Assembly (NCBI GenBank): GCA_038146865.1
Contig: JAYQSL010000002.1
Span: 62,001 to 126,000 of the forward strand
Direction: 5' to 3'
Origin: GCA-2709075 sp038146865
GTDB lineage: Bacteria > Pseudomonadota > Alphaproteobacteria > MPNO01 > UBA2964
DNA length: 64,000 nt
Shown: positions 8,624 to 18,619 of the stretch, one piece after another
Layout of the letters: each line of letters begins with the position of its first letter
Position numbering within the stretch: the stretch's first letter is position 1
Notes under the pieces: model-generated
What the model saw: only the letters and a program-made list of their open reading frames with translations
Told to the model about the DNA's origin: nothing
Databases searched by the model: none
Program-made: the position numbers and the translations under genes

Positions 8624-9961
8624 TGGAATAGCTGCCTGCAGTTTGTTTTTCCAATCAGAAAAATGTTTCCTCGCTCTGTCGGAATATGCCTTTTTTCTGT
8701 CTCTTTTTTTAAAATGCTGATCAAGTGGGGGAAAGAGCCCAAAATTTACATTCATTGGTTGATAATCATCTGCCCTTGCATCCCCCGTGATATGCGCGAG
8801 GAGAGATCCAAGAGAAGTCTCAAGAGGAGGGATTGGTATGTCAACTTCTCGTATGTCTGATAAACAAAACAAACCCGCCAGCAAACCCACTGATGCACTT
8901 TCTATATAGCCTTCGCAGCCTGTCATCTGACCAGCAAACCTGGCTCGAGGCTCTTTCTTAAAACGTAATCTTCTATCCAACAATTTTGGTGAGTTGATAA
9001 AAGTATTTCTGTGTATTCCCCCCAACCTAGCAAATTCAGCATTTTCTAGTCCGGGAATCATTCTAAAAATACGAGTTTGTTCTTGATACTTAAGTTTTGT
9101 TTGAAAGCCCACCATATTAAACAAGGTGCCCAAAACGTTATCTTGCCTGAGCTGTACGATTGCAAAAGGCTTGGTATGTGGGTTGTTGGGGTTAGTTAAT
9201 CCAACCGGTTTCATAGGTCCAAAAGCAAGTGTTTTGGTGCCACGAGAAGCCATAACTTCGATGGGCAAACACCCCTCAAAATACGGCGTGTCCTTCTCCC
9301 AATCTTTAAATTCCGTTTTTTCTGCTATTAAAAGTTCATCTATAAATGCGTAATACTGGTCCTCTGTCATTGGACAATTGATGTAATCGGACCCGGTTCC
9401 TTTGTCGTATCTGGATTGAAACCAGGCTATTGAAAAATCAATAGAGTCTTTGTGAATGATTGGTGCAATTGCGTCGAAAAATGCCAGGGACTCCTTGCCG
9501 CTTAAAGTTGCAATCTCCGTCGCTAAACCTTGAGAGGTTAGGGGACCGGTTGCGATAATAGATTGGTTCCAATCTTCTCTGATTAAAGAACTGACTTCCT
9601 CCCTCTTAATTTGAAAAAGGGGATGATTCAAAAGGGTTTGTTCCACTGAATTTGAAAATTGGTCTCTATCAACCGCGAGTGCACCACCAGCTGGAACGCT
9701 AGTTTGATCCGCACATTTCATAACTAGGGAATTTAGATTTCGCATCTCCTCGTGAAGCAACCCAATGGCACTTCTTTCCGGGTCATCTGACCGAAATGAA
9801 TTTGAGCATACAAGTTCTGCTAGACTATCGGTTTGGTGAGCTGGCGTTGATACAGTTGGTCTCATTTCGTATAGGACAACTGGCACCCCATTTGACACTA
9901 ATTGCCAAGCCGCCTCGCAACCAGCCAGCCCACCTCCTACAATATGAACAGGATCCGTCAT
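8612..9961 (-). CDS. trmFO: Methylenetetrahydrofolate-tRNA-(uracil-5-)-methyltransferase TrmFO
   Basis: A 449-residue flavoprotein with the N-terminal VHIVGGGLAGCEAAWQL FAD motif, YEMRP, and the family hallmark LAELVCSNSFRSDD, whose Cys is a conserved family residue. The central CPMTEDQYYAFIDEL and later FAGQMTGCEGYIESA segments are also diagnostic. TrmFO uses FAD and methylenetetrahydrofolate to make ribothymidine at tRNA position 54. Its length is standard. It overlaps the convergent upstream-coordinate gene by 12 bases and lies 11 bases downstream of uvrA on the same strand, so the two may be co-transcribed. Confidence 0.96.
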   Translation of the reverse strand: MTDPVHIVGGGLAGCEAAWQLVSNGVPVVLYEMRPTVSTPAHQTDSLAELVCSNSFRSDDPERSAIGLLHEEMRNLNSLVMKCADQTSVPAGGALAVDRDQFSNSVEQTLLNHPLFQIKREEVSSLIREDWNQSIIATGPLTSQGLATEIATLSGKESLAFFDAIAPIIHKDSIDFSIAWFQSRYDKGTGSDYINCPMTEDQYYAFIDELLIAEKTEFKDWEKDTPYFEGCLPIEVMASRGTKTLAFGPMKPVGLTNPNNPHTKPFAIVQLRQDNVLGTLFNMVGFQTKLKYQEQTRIFRMIPGLENAEFARLGGIHRNTFINSPKLLDRRLRFKKEPRARFAGQMTGCEGYIESASVGLLAGLFCLSDIREVDIPIPPLETSLGSLLAHITGDARADDYQPMNVNFGLFPPLDQHFKKRDRKKAYSDRARKHFSDWKNKLQAAIPLKP

Positions 9962-9972
9962 TTCAATTTGGC

Positions 9973-12813
9973 CTAGCTATCATTGCTTCGATTTAGTACA
10001 GCCTGAAGGTATTGGCCGGTATGACTTTTTGAAACCTTAATAATTTTTTCTGGTGTGCCCGTAGCAACGATTTTTCCACCTTTTGTTCCGCCTTCCGGTC
10101 CAAGGTCAATAATCCAATCAGCAGTTTTAATAACTTCTAAATTATGTTCGATCACAACTACTGTATTTCCTGTATCAACCAAGGCTTGAAGAACTTCCAA
10201 AAGTTTTTTCACATCTTCGAAATGGAGACCCGTAGTGGGCTCATCAAGAATATAAAGGGTCTTTCCCGTTGATCGTTTTGAAAGCTCTTTAGACAACTTT
10301 ACCCGTTGAGCCTCTCCTCCAGATAGGGTCGTCGCTGCTTGTCCAATACGAATATATCCAAGACCCACACGTTGAAGCATCGCTAATTTGTCGCGGATTG
10401 AAGGGATTGCCTTAAAAAACTCCACACCATCATCGACAGTCATGGCAAGAACATCTGCAATCGATTTGTTCCGAAACTCTACCTCTAAAGTTTCGCGATT
10501 ATATCTCTTGCCTTTACATACATCACATTCGACATAAATGTCGGGAAGAAAATGCATTTCTATTTTGATTACTCCGTCTCCCTGGCAAGCCTCACAACGC
10601 CCTCCTTTTACATTGAAAGAAAAGCGGCCTGGCTTGTATCCTCGGGCTCCAGACTCCGGAAGACCCGCGAACCACTCTCTAATTGGAGTAAAGGCACCAG
10701 TATAGGTGGCTGGGTTAGATCGTGGGGTCCTTCCAATTGGCGACTGATCTATATCGACCACCTTATCAAGATGTTCTAAGCCATTGATTTCTTTAAATGG
10801 ACTTGGGACAAGACGCGATCCGTTAAGTCTTCGAGCTACTGCTCGGTAGAGAGTATCAATAACAAACGTTGATTTCCCGCTCCCTGAAACACCTGTGACA
10901 CAAGTAAGAGTTCCTAAAGGAATCCTGGTGGAAATCCTTTTCAAGTTATTCCCTCTCGCACCTTCTACAAATAAGAATTGGTTTGGTTTGCCTTTCCGTC
11001 TTTTTGTGGGGATAGAAATTTTACGGTGACCGGTTAGGTATTGCGCAGTCAGACTGGTGTTCCGGGAAATAACCTCAGAGGGGCGTCCTTGTTCAACAAT
11101 TTGTCCCCCGTGAACACCAGCCGCAGGCCCAAGGTCTAGAAGATAGTCTGCCGTTCGAATTGCATCTTCATCATGCTCAACTACTACCACCGTATTTCCT
11201 AGATCTCTTAGTCGTTTTAGGGTCTCTAGTAACCTCGCATTATCTCTTTGGTGTAACCCAATCGAAGGTTCATCAAGCACATATAAAACGCCGGTTAGAC
11301 CGGACCCTATTTGAGAGGCCAATCGAATTCTCTGACTTTCTCCTCCGGACAATGTTCCCGACGCCCTGGACAAGGTCAGGTACTCCAGTCCAACATCGAT
11401 TAGAAAGCCCAGTCGATCATTGATCTCTTTTAGAATTCTTGCGGCTATCTCACCTTGTTGATTACTGAGGGTGTCAGGCAACTCTTCAAACCATGTGCGA
11501 GCCTCTAAAATCGATTTCTCAGTTACTTCACTGATATTTAGTTCATTAAGCTTAACTGCCAATGCCTCTGGCCTCAGCCTTAAACCTCTGCATACATCGC
11601 ATGGAGCTTTGCTTTGATATTTTGCCAAATCCTCCCTAATCCATGAAGATTCAGTCTCCCTTAAGCGTCGTTCCATATTTGGAATAACGCCTTCAAAAGC
11701 GCGCTTGATAGAGTAATTCTTATCCCCATCATTATATGTAATCTCTATCTCTTCCTCATCACTTCCTTGTAATATGGTTTTTTGGATTAATGGTTCGAGT
11801 TTTTTGAAGGGAGTTTCAAAATCAACATTAAAATGCTTTGCTATCGCAACAAGGGTCTGTTTGTAGTAGGGCGAGGAGCTATCAGACCAAGGCGCCACAG
11901 CACCCTGAGCTAGTGATCGATCTGGATCAGGAATTACTAGATCGGGATCAATAAAAAGACTGGTTCCAAGCCCGTCACATTTCTGGCAAGCCCCTGATGG
12001 GTTATTGAATGAAAATAATCTTGGTTCAATTTCCTCAATCGTAAAGCCAGAAATAGGACAGGCAAACTTAGCAGAAAAGATTTGACGTTCTTGTGTGTCT
12101 GCATTCTCTGTAACAGCTATGCCATCAGCAAGGTCAAGTGCGGTTTCAAGAGAGTCCGCCAATCTGGTGTTTATTTCTTTTCTTAAAACAAGCCGATCAA
12201 CAACCACATCGATATCATGCTTGAAGTTTTTCTTTAGCGATGGTGCTTCGCTAATTTCATAGATTTCGCCATCAATCTTTACTCTTTGAAATCCACGTTT
12301 TTGAAGATCTAGGAGTTCTCGACGGTATTCACCTTTTCGACCCCTTACTATAGGGGCCATAAGATAGAGACGCGTTCCTTCTTCCATCTCCATAATCCTG
12401 TCAACCATCTGTGACACAGTTTGGCTCACAATGGGAAGCCCAGTTGTCGGGGAGTATGGCACTCCAGTTCTGGCAAACAACAATCGCATGTAATCGTATA
12501 TTTCAGTGACGGTGCCTACCGTTGAACGTGGGTTTCGGGAGGTTGTTTTCTGCTCAATTGAGATTGCAGGAGAGAGCCCTTCGATGGAGTCGACGTCCGG
12601 CTTTTGCATCATTTCCAAAAATTGTCTGGCGTATGCAGATAGGGACTCGACGTATCGACGTTGTCCCTCGGCGTATATGGTATCAAAAGCCAGAGAGGAT
12701 TTTCCTGATCCAGAGACACCTGTAAATACGATTAACTCATCGCGTGGAATTTCGACGTCAACGTTTTTTAGATTATGCTCCCGTGCGCCACGGACTTTTA
12801 TCAAACCTGACAT
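9973..12813 (-). CDS. uvrA: Excinuclease ABC subunit UvrA
   Basis: A 946-residue protein, the normal UvrA size, with two ABC ATPase modules. The N-terminal Walker A is TGVSGSGKSSLAFDT and the C-terminal one TGVSGSGKSTFVIDT; both signature motifs read LSGGE(S/A)QR. Zinc-binding cysteine pairs are visible in GACQKCDGLG and RCEACQGDG...CDVCKGKR. UvrA recognises DNA lesions and loads UvrB in nucleotide excision repair, in the cytoplasm. The gene is divergent from a D-2-hydroxyacid dehydrogenase gene. Confidence 0.98.
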   Translation of the reverse strand: MSGLIKVRGAREHNLKNVDVEIPRDELIVFTGVSGSGKSSLAFDTIYAEGQRRYVESLSAYARQFLEMMQKPDVDSIEGLSPAISIEQKTTSRNPRSTVGTVTEIYDYMRLLFARTGVPYSPTTGLPIVSQTVSQMVDRIMEMEEGTRLYLMAPIVRGRKGEYRRELLDLQKRGFQRVKIDGEIYEISEAPSLKKNFKHDIDVVVDRLVLRKEINTRLADSLETALDLADGIAVTENADTQERQIFSAKFACPISGFTIEEIEPRLFSFNNPSGACQKCDGLGTSLFIDPDLVIPDPDRSLAQGAVAPWSDSSSPYYKQTLVAIAKHFNVDFETPFKKLEPLIQKTILQGSDEEEIEITYNDGDKNYSIKRAFEGVIPNMERRLRETESSWIREDLAKYQSKAPCDVCRGLRLRPEALAVKLNELNISEVTEKSILEARTWFEELPDTLSNQQGEIAARILKEINDRLGFLIDVGLEYLTLSRASGTLSGGESQRIRLASQIGSGLTGVLYVLDEPSIGLHQRDNARLLETLKRLRDLGNTVVVVEHDEDAIRTADYLLDLGPAAGVHGGQIVEQGRPSEVISRNTSLTAQYLTGHRKISIPTKRRKGKPNQFLFVEGARGNNLKRISTRIPLGTLTCVTGVSGSGKSTFVIDTLYRAVARRLNGSRLVPSPFKEINGLEHLDKVVDIDQSPIGRTPRSNPATYTGAFTPIREWFAGLPESGARGYKPGRFSFNVKGGRCEACQGDGVIKIEMHFLPDIYVECDVCKGKRYNRETLEVEFRNKSIADVLAMTVDDGVEFFKAIPSIRDKLAMLQRVGLGYIRIGQAATTLSGGEAQRVKLSKELSKRSTGKTLYILDEPTTGLHFEDVKKLLEVLQALVDTGNTVVVIEHNLEVIKTADWIIDLGPEGGTKGGKIVATGTPEKIIKVSKSHTGQYLQAVLNRSNDS

Positions 12814-12975
12814 AGATCTAGTGAATATAGTTTGAGTTCATAAGTATCCGTTTCCTATACGAACCGTTGATACACCCAGACCAGATAAAAATTATAACAA
12901 ATCTGAGAGAACATCGAACCATTGCGTGGAGAACCTTGCGCGCTGATAATACATAAAAAAAATAGGGGATTGAAG

Positions 12976-13926
12976 ATGCGCGTAGCCATATTAGATGATT
13001 ATCAGGGTGTTGCCACCGGTAGATCCGATTGGGCGATCGTCGACAGTGAGATTGAGTTGGTCGTTTTTGATGATCATCTTTTTGATGAGCAGGAAATTGC
13101 TGAGAGATTAAAAGATTTCGAGATTATTTGTGCGATGCGCGAACGAACACCATTTCCTCGTTCTCAGCTCGAGCTCCTTCCAAATCTAAAGTTGTTGATT
13201 ACAAGTGGAATGCGCAATCGCGGTATTGACTCTAACGCGGCCTCAGAATTGGGAATTACCGTTTGCGGGACCCCAAGTGTTGGACGCCCCACAGCCGATT
13301 TGGCTTGGGGATTAATTTTAGGCTTAGCTCGGCAAATACCAATGGAGGACCGCCGCGTTCGGAGTGGTGGATGGCAAAAGTCAATTGGAGTTGGGCTCCA
13401 GGGAAAGACCCTTGGTCTTGCCGGTGTTGGGAATTTAGGGAGTAGCATGGTTCCAATAGCTAAGGCTTTTGGAATGAAGGTTATTGGGTGGAGTCAGAAT
13501 TTAAAGGTTGAGAAATGTACTGAGTTAGATATTGAAAAAGTGACTAAAGAAGATCTTCTTTCTAGATCAGACTTTATTTCTATCCACCTGATTTTAAGTG
13601 AGCGCACTCGAGGCATTTTTGGCGCAACGGAGCTCTCAAAAATGAAGTCCACTGCCTATATCGTTAACACCTCTCGAGGACCAATTATCGATGAAGATGC
13701 TCTGGTTTCCGCTTTGGAACACGGAGTAATAGCAGGGGCCGGGATAGATGTGTTTTCAGTCGAGCCGTTGCCAGAAAGACACCCATTGCGAAATTTGGAA
13801 AACTTAATTGTAACCCCTCATCTTGGATACGTTGAGGCATCAAATTATGACGCTTACTTTAAAGGTTATGCTGAGGCGATTAGAGCTTATATCGATGGCA
13901 AACCTGTTAATGTAATTTCGGGTTAG
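12976..13926 (+). CDS. D-2-hydroxyacid dehydrogenase family protein
   Basis: The first good start is the ATG at 12976, giving 316 residues beginning MRVAILDDYQGVA; an AGGGGA ribosome binding site lies just upstream. The longer reading frame from a TTG at 12922 has no supporting homology. The NAD-binding domain has GLAGVGNLGSSMVPIAKAFG, the catalytic Arg is in NTSRGPIIDE, and the acid/base His is in TPHLGYVE. Such enzymes reduce or oxidise 2-keto/2-hydroxy acids (glycerate/phosphoglycerate-dehydrogenase superfamily); the substrate cannot be told. It converges on a LigB-type dioxygenase gene 28 bases away. Confidence 0.88.
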   Translation: MRVAILDDYQGVATGRSDWAIVDSEIELVVFDDHLFDEQEIAERLKDFEIICAMRERTPFPRSQLELLPNLKLLITSGMRNRGIDSNAASELGITVCGTPSVGRPTADLAWGLILGLARQIPMEDRRVRSGGWQKSIGVGLQGKTLGLAGVGNLGSSMVPIAKAFGMKVIGWSQNLKVEKCTELDIEKVTKEDLLSRSDFISIHLILSERTRGIFGATELSKMKSTAYIVNTSRGPIIDEDALVSALEHGVIAGAGIDVFSVEPLPERHPLRNLENLIVTPHLGYVEASNYDAYFKGYAEAIRAYIDGKPVNVISG

Positions 13927-13954
13927 AGTAAGGAGACCGATAACTTTTTATTTT

Positions 13955-15046
13955 TTAGCTTGTCTTTCCATCCGGCTCTAGAACACCGGTTCTTTCCAAG
14001 ACCCTTCTAAAAGCATGGGATACAAATGGGTGAACCCCCAACTGAATGAACTTTATTTGGTTGAGTTCGATAAGAGCATTTTTTTCTTCATGGGAAAGCC
14101 CATCAATGCTGTCTGCAAATTTTTGTGGATCCGCGAGATAACTCTTCCTCTGAATTTCATCATTAGTAAGCTTATGCAAGGTCTCTGATAATAGCACTCT
14201 ATCCGGGTGGATCGGTGGGTAGTGGGGTTTGAAATCACCCTTTTTCTTTGAAGCCGTCCATGCGATCGTGCCATAATTATGGTGCCAGGTTGGTTCAAAA
14301 CCTACCACATCGGGTTTTCCAGCGTCCAATGCGCCGAACGCTACACCCCAACATCGCAATTCTATATTGCCTGTATCATCGAGAGTTTTTTCATCGAGTG
14401 ACAATAAATGTCTGGTGTTTCCTTGACCCAAAATGTCCATGAGTTCACGATCAAACTCTGTGCAAGGCCCAGGGTCCTTGTATCTTGAAGTGCCAGGGAA
14501 GTGTGATAGCCCTCCACTGCAAACGATTACACCTGAGAGACCCTGTGCTTCCAGTCCTTGTCGTATAAATTTCCCAAACGCAAAGCATCTCTCCATCGAA
14601 GGTTGAGGAGGAACGTAAGCGTTTACAAAAATTGGTATTACAGGGATGTCTATATCTGCGAAATCCAGGGGAATTCCAAAGGCGTAATCAAGTTTTGCCG
14701 TGCTCGTAAAAGCCGGATCAAAACCCACCTCTTGTAGGTATCTTGTTAGTTGAAGAGCTGCCTCTCCCGCAACAGGATAAGAATAATTTCGTCCCGCGAA
14801 TGAACCAGATGCAAACTTCCCTATATGAACAGTAAATCCGGCTGTGCAATGCAAAAGAAACTGGTTTGCGTGATCGTTAGCAATCACGATACAAACATCG
14901 GGATTAAGCTTTTTTAGCTTTGAACCTATTTCACCAACCATTTTCTTTACCCGGGAGACCACTTTCGGATCCTCTGTCTCAGGAACGGTCCAAAGCTGAG
15001 GGGCATGTGTAGTGCAGACACCTCCTAATATTCCAAATTTTGACAT
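13955..15046 (-). CDS. LigB-type class III extradiol dioxygenase with C-terminal LigA-like domain
   Basis: A 363-residue protein. The N-terminal domain has CTTHAPQLW, ANDHANQFLLHC and SGGLSHFPGT, with conserved His residues of the class III (LigB) non-heme iron extradiol dioxygenases. The last ~90 residues (ADPQKFADSIDGLSHEEK... then LGVHPFVSH) resemble the LigA subunit, so it looks like a natural LigB-LigA fusion as in gallate dioxygenase-type enzymes. Such enzymes cleave catecholic rings next to a hydroxyl. The substrate is unknown; protocatechuate, gallate or a related acid is plausible. A close paralogue lies at 63075-64000. It converges with a hydroxyacid dehydrogenase, possibly a related catabolic step. 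Confidence 0.8.
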   Translation of the reverse strand: MSKFGILGGVCTTHAPQLWTVPETEDPKVVSRVKKMVGEIGSKLKKLNPDVCIVIANDHANQFLLHCTAGFTVHIGKFASGSFAGRNYSYPVAGEAALQLTRYLQEVGFDPAFTSTAKLDYAFGIPLDFADIDIPVIPIFVNAYVPPQPSMERCFAFGKFIRQGLEAQGLSGVIVCSGGLSHFPGTSRYKDPGPCTEFDRELMDILGQGNTRHLLSLDEKTLDDTGNIELRCWGVAFGALDAGKPDVVGFEPTWHHNYGTIAWTASKKKGDFKPHYPPIHPDRVLLSETLHKLTNDEIQRKSYLADPQKFADSIDGLSHEEKNALIELNQIKFIQLGVHPFVSHAFRRVLERTGVLEPDGKTS

Positions 15047-15185
15047 TACTTTTCTCTCAGCCTCAATCGGAAAATAGTTGAATAAAACAACTTAACTCTA
15101 AACAGCATGAAGTCTGTGCAAGGTGACATAATCCGTTATGATGTCGTCAAAATTTGAATTTGCAAGTTACTGGATGGAGGGCAGC

Positions 15186-15653
15186 ATGGCTGGTAGCGTT
15201 AATAAAGTAATCCTGGTTGGTAATTTGGGAAGAGATCCGGAAGTAAGACAAACTCAGGATGGAAAGCCGATTGTAAACCTATCAGTTGCTACCTCTGAAA
15301 GCTGGCGTGATCGCTCCACTGGAGAGAGACGGGAAAAGACCGAATGGCATCGTGTGGTAATTTTTAATGACAGGCTAGCGGATGTCGCCCAGAAGTTCTT
15401 AAGGAAAGGCTCTAAAGTATATTTGGAAGGTCAGCTTCAGACCAGAAAATGGCAGGATCAATCGGGACAAGATCGATACAGCACCGAAGTGGTTCTCGGA
15501 CAATTCCGAGGGGAGTTAACTATGTTAGACGGCCGTTCTGATAGCTCCATGAACTCAGGTTTTGGGGAGATGCCCGATCAATCCTCGGGAGATAGTTTCG
15601 CGCAAGAGGCGTTGCCTGCGAGTGCTGACCTCGATGACGAAATACCGTTTTAA
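15186..15653 (+). CDS. ssb: Single-stranded DNA-binding protein
   Basis: The start is the ATG at 15186 preceded by a TGGAGGG ribosome binding site; an upstream in-frame ATG at 15138 would add 16 unlikely residues. The 155-residue product has the OB-fold sequence SVNKVILVGNLGRDPEVR, then TEWHRVVIFN, a Gly/Ser-rich linker and the acidic C-terminal tip DDEIPF, which binds partner proteins such as Exo I, RecO and PriA. SSB coats single-stranded DNA in replication and repair. Its location just before gyrA is common in Alphaproteobacteria. Confidence 0.96.
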   Translation: MAGSVNKVILVGNLGRDPEVRQTQDGKPIVNLSVATSESWRDRSTGERREKTEWHRVVIFNDRLADVAQKFLRKGSKVYLEGQLQTRKWQDQSGQDRYSTEVVLGQFRGELTMLDGRSDSSMNSGFGEMPDQSSGDSFAQEALPASADLDDEIPF

Positions 15654-15862
15654 GGATTAGTAAGCGACTCACGATCTTCGTTCTTCGCCCCATTTAGCAA
15701 AATAGTCCAAAAAAATATTGGAAAATCAATTATTTAGACTCCTATATCTCCCATTGGATTGGTTGTTCGGACGCTAATAATTTGTTACCATTACATTAAT
15801 TTTGAATAAGTAGCTGATCATGTCTTAACCTGACGTGTGAGCGATAGAGAGCGCTACCTTTT

Positions 15863-18619
15863 GTGACCGACGAGACCTTAGTACCACCTTTAGATATCAC
15901 TCCTGTTTCAATCGAAGATGAGATGAAGTCTTCATACCTCGATTATGCGATGAGCGTAATCGTGAGTCGAGCATTGCCAGACGTTCGAGATGGTCTCAAG
16001 CCGGTCCACAGACGCATCCTTTTCGCGATGAATGAAGAAGGCTATGAGTGGAACAGAGCACACCGTAAATCTGCCAGGGTCGTCGGTGATGTTATGGGAA
16101 AATATCATCCCCACGGTGACGCCGCGATATACGACACAATGGTTCGTATGGCCCAAGATTTTTCGATGCGGTTACCACTAGTCGATGGCCAAGGGAACTT
16201 TGGTTCTATGGATGGCGATCGTGCGGCGGCTATGCGTTACACAGAGGTCCGTATGGATCGAGCCGCAACTCAGCTACTTGAGGACATTGACCGGGATACG
16301 GTTGATTTTCAACCAAACTATGATGAGACAGTAAATGAACCGGTAGTCTTACCAGCCCGTTTTCCAAACTTACTCGTGAACGGGGCAGGGGGAATAGCGG
16401 TTGGGATGGCAACCAATATTCCAACCCACAACCTTGGTGAGGTAATAGACGCAACTTTAGCTGTCCTTGAGCGGCCCGATATCTCAATCGATGATCTACT
16501 GGAGGTCATCCCTGGCCCAGATTTCCCGACCGGCGGATTAATAATGGGAAGAAGTGGGATCGTTCAGGCATTTAAGACCGGAAGAGGGTCTGTGGTGATG
16601 CGGGGCCGCAGCCATATAGAGGAGCCGCGTAAGGATCGAGAATCTATAGTCGTTACAGAGATTCCCTATCAGGTAAATAAGGCGAGAATGATCGAGCGAA
16701 TTGCAGAGTTGGTTCGCGAAAAAAGAATTGAAGGTATCTCTGATATTCGAGACGAATCTGATCGAGATGGTGTAAGGGTCGTCATTGAAGTCAAGCGAGA
16801 CGCTCAGGCAGATATCGTTCTAAATCAGCTTTACCGTTATTCCCCACTCCAGACGAGTTTTGGAGTCAATATGCTTGCTTTGAAGGCCGGCCGGCCTGAG
16901 CAAATGAATATTAAGCAGGTGCTTGAGGCGTTTATTGAATTTCGTGAAGAGGTCATTACGCGTCGAACAATATATGAGCTTGGAAAAGCGAGAGATCGTG
17001 CGCATGTTTTGGTAGGCCTTGCAATTGCCGTTGCAAATATTGACGAAGTAATCAGCTTAATTCGGGGAGCTAAGGATCCAGTGTCAGCTCGAGCAGCCCT
17101 GATGGAGAGAGCATGGCCAGCGGCTGAGGTTACAGAGCTAATAAAACTTATAGATGATCCCGAGCATCCTATTATTGATGACACGTATAGTCTGTCAGAG
17201 ACCCAAGCCAGAGCAATTCTGGACCTACGTTTACAACGTTTGACAGGGTTAGAACGGGATAAGATCGCTGATGAGCTGAATGACCTCTCAGGTAAGATAA
17301 GCGAATATCTAGATATTCTTGCTTCAAAAGAGAGAGTCCGAGGGATACTCGCCGACGAGTTGCGTGAGGTAAGAGAAAACTTCGCTAATGATCGTCGAAC
17401 AACAATTGAAGACGCAGAATTAGATACCGATATTGAAGATTTGATTCAACGGGAAGACATGATCGTGACCGTGACACACGGCGGCTATGTAAAACGGGTC
17501 CCGCTATCTACTTATAGAGCACAGAAAAGGGGTGGTAAGGGTAGGACAGGGATGTCCACCAGGGACGAGGACTTCGTTTCAAAGGTCTATGTAGTAAATA
17601 CCCATACGCCGGTTCTCTTCTTCTCTTCTAAGGGAATGGTTTACAAGATGAAGGTATATCGCCTTCCCGTGGGAACTCCCCAAGCAAGAGGAAAAGCCCT
17701 TGTTAACTTGTTACCTCTAGATGAAGACGAAAAAATTACGACATTAATGCCACTTCCAGAGGATGAGAAGGATTGGAATGATCTCGATATCATGTTCGCG
17801 ACGGCATTAGGCAACGTAAGACGGAATAAATTAAGTGATTTTACCAATGTCATGGCAAACGGCAAAATAGCCATGAAACTTAAGGATAATGACAGTTTAA
17901 TTGGTGTTCTTTCGTGTAATGAAAACCAAGACGTACTTTTGGCCACTCAAAATGGCCGCTGTATCCGTTTTCCAGTGACTGCGGTTAGAGTTTTTGCGGG
18001 AAGAAGTTCCTCAGGGGTCAGGGGAATGCGCATTCAGGCTAATGATCAGGTTATTTCACTCTCCATATTGAAACACACTGAGTTTTCTGTCGAAGAACGT
18101 AACGCCTATTTAAGAAGAATGAGGGCAGAAAGACTATCTTCTGTCGATGATGAAAATAGCTCCATCGAAGAGGATGATACTTCAAATACTGAACAAGTTC
18201 TTTCGGAAGAAAGATACTCTGAATTAGCCGGAAATGATGAGTTAATTTTAACCATAGCGGCCAATGGTTACGGCAAACGAACCTCAGCTTATGAATATAC
18301 GATCAGGAATCGGGGTGGTCAGGGAATCACGAACATTGCCTTAGATAGTGGCGGACGGGCTGATAACTCCGTTGTAGCCTCATTTCCGGTCATAAATGAT
18401 GAACAACTTGTTATCGTCAGTGATCAAGGGCAAATGATCCGTACTTCTGTTGAAGATATAAGAATAGCCGGTCGATCCACTAGGGGCGTCATCGTATTCA
18501 GAGTTGGTGATAAAGAAAAAGTGGTGTCGGTTAGCGCTCTAAGTGACAATAATGAAGGAGACCAAGAAGCGGAAACTACTGAGCCCCAAGACCAGCCTGA
18601 GAGCACAAGCAATGAGTAA
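15863..18619 (+). CDS. gyrA: DNA gyrase subunit A
   Basis: A 918-residue GyrA starting at GTG 15863. The breakage-reunion domain shows SSYLDYAMSVIVSRALPDVRDG, the helix HPHGDAAIYDTMVR, and the active-site Tyr126 in AAMRYTE. The C-terminal domain has the GyrA-box QKRGGKGRTG and several beta-pinwheel repeats, plus an acidic insertion near residues 760-785. At the site equivalent to E. coli Ser83 the residue is Ala (residue 87), a natural variant seen in some other Alphaproteobacteria and linked there to lower quinolone sensitivity. GyrA forms the A2B2 topoisomerase with GyrB. coaD begins inside its last codons. Confidence 0.98.
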   Translation: MTDETLVPPLDITPVSIEDEMKSSYLDYAMSVIVSRALPDVRDGLKPVHRRILFAMNEEGYEWNRAHRKSARVVGDVMGKYHPHGDAAIYDTMVRMAQDFSMRLPLVDGQGNFGSMDGDRAAAMRYTEVRMDRAATQLLEDIDRDTVDFQPNYDETVNEPVVLPARFPNLLVNGAGGIAVGMATNIPTHNLGEVIDATLAVLERPDISIDDLLEVIPGPDFPTGGLIMGRSGIVQAFKTGRGSVVMRGRSHIEEPRKDRESIVVTEIPYQVNKARMIERIAELVREKRIEGISDIRDESDRDGVRVVIEVKRDAQADIVLNQLYRYSPLQTSFGVNMLALKAGRPEQMNIKQVLEAFIEFREEVITRRTIYELGKARDRAHVLVGLAIAVANIDEVISLIRGAKDPVSARAALMERAWPAAEVTELIKLIDDPEHPIIDDTYSLSETQARAILDLRLQRLTGLERDKIADELNDLSGKISEYLDILASKERVRGILADELREVRENFANDRRTTIEDAELDTDIEDLIQREDMIVTVTHGGYVKRVPLSTYRAQKRGGKGRTGMSTRDEDFVSKVYVVNTHTPVLFFSSKGMVYKMKVYRLPVGTPQARGKALVNLLPLDEDEKITTLMPLPEDEKDWNDLDIMFATALGNVRRNKLSDFTNVMANGKIAMKLKDNDSLIGVLSCNENQDVLLATQNGRCIRFPVTAVRVFAGRSSSGVRGMRIQANDQVISLSILKHTEFSVEERNAYLRRMRAERLSSVDDENSSIEEDDTSNTEQVLSEERYSELAGNDELILTIAANGYGKRTSAYEYTIRNRGGQGITNIALDSGGRADNSVVASFPVINDEQLVIVSDQGQMIRTSVEDIRIAGRSTRGVIVFRVGDKEKVVSVSALSDNNEGDQEAETTEPQDQPESTSNE

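Noticed and set aside
15138..15185. Upstream start of ssb
   Set aside because: SSB proteins begin close to the MAGSVNK segment, and the good ribosome binding site lies directly before 15186.
15654..15862. Regulatory element between ssb and gyrA
   Set aside because: No hairpin with a T-run, riboswitch-like fold or convincing promoter boxes could be identified by eye.
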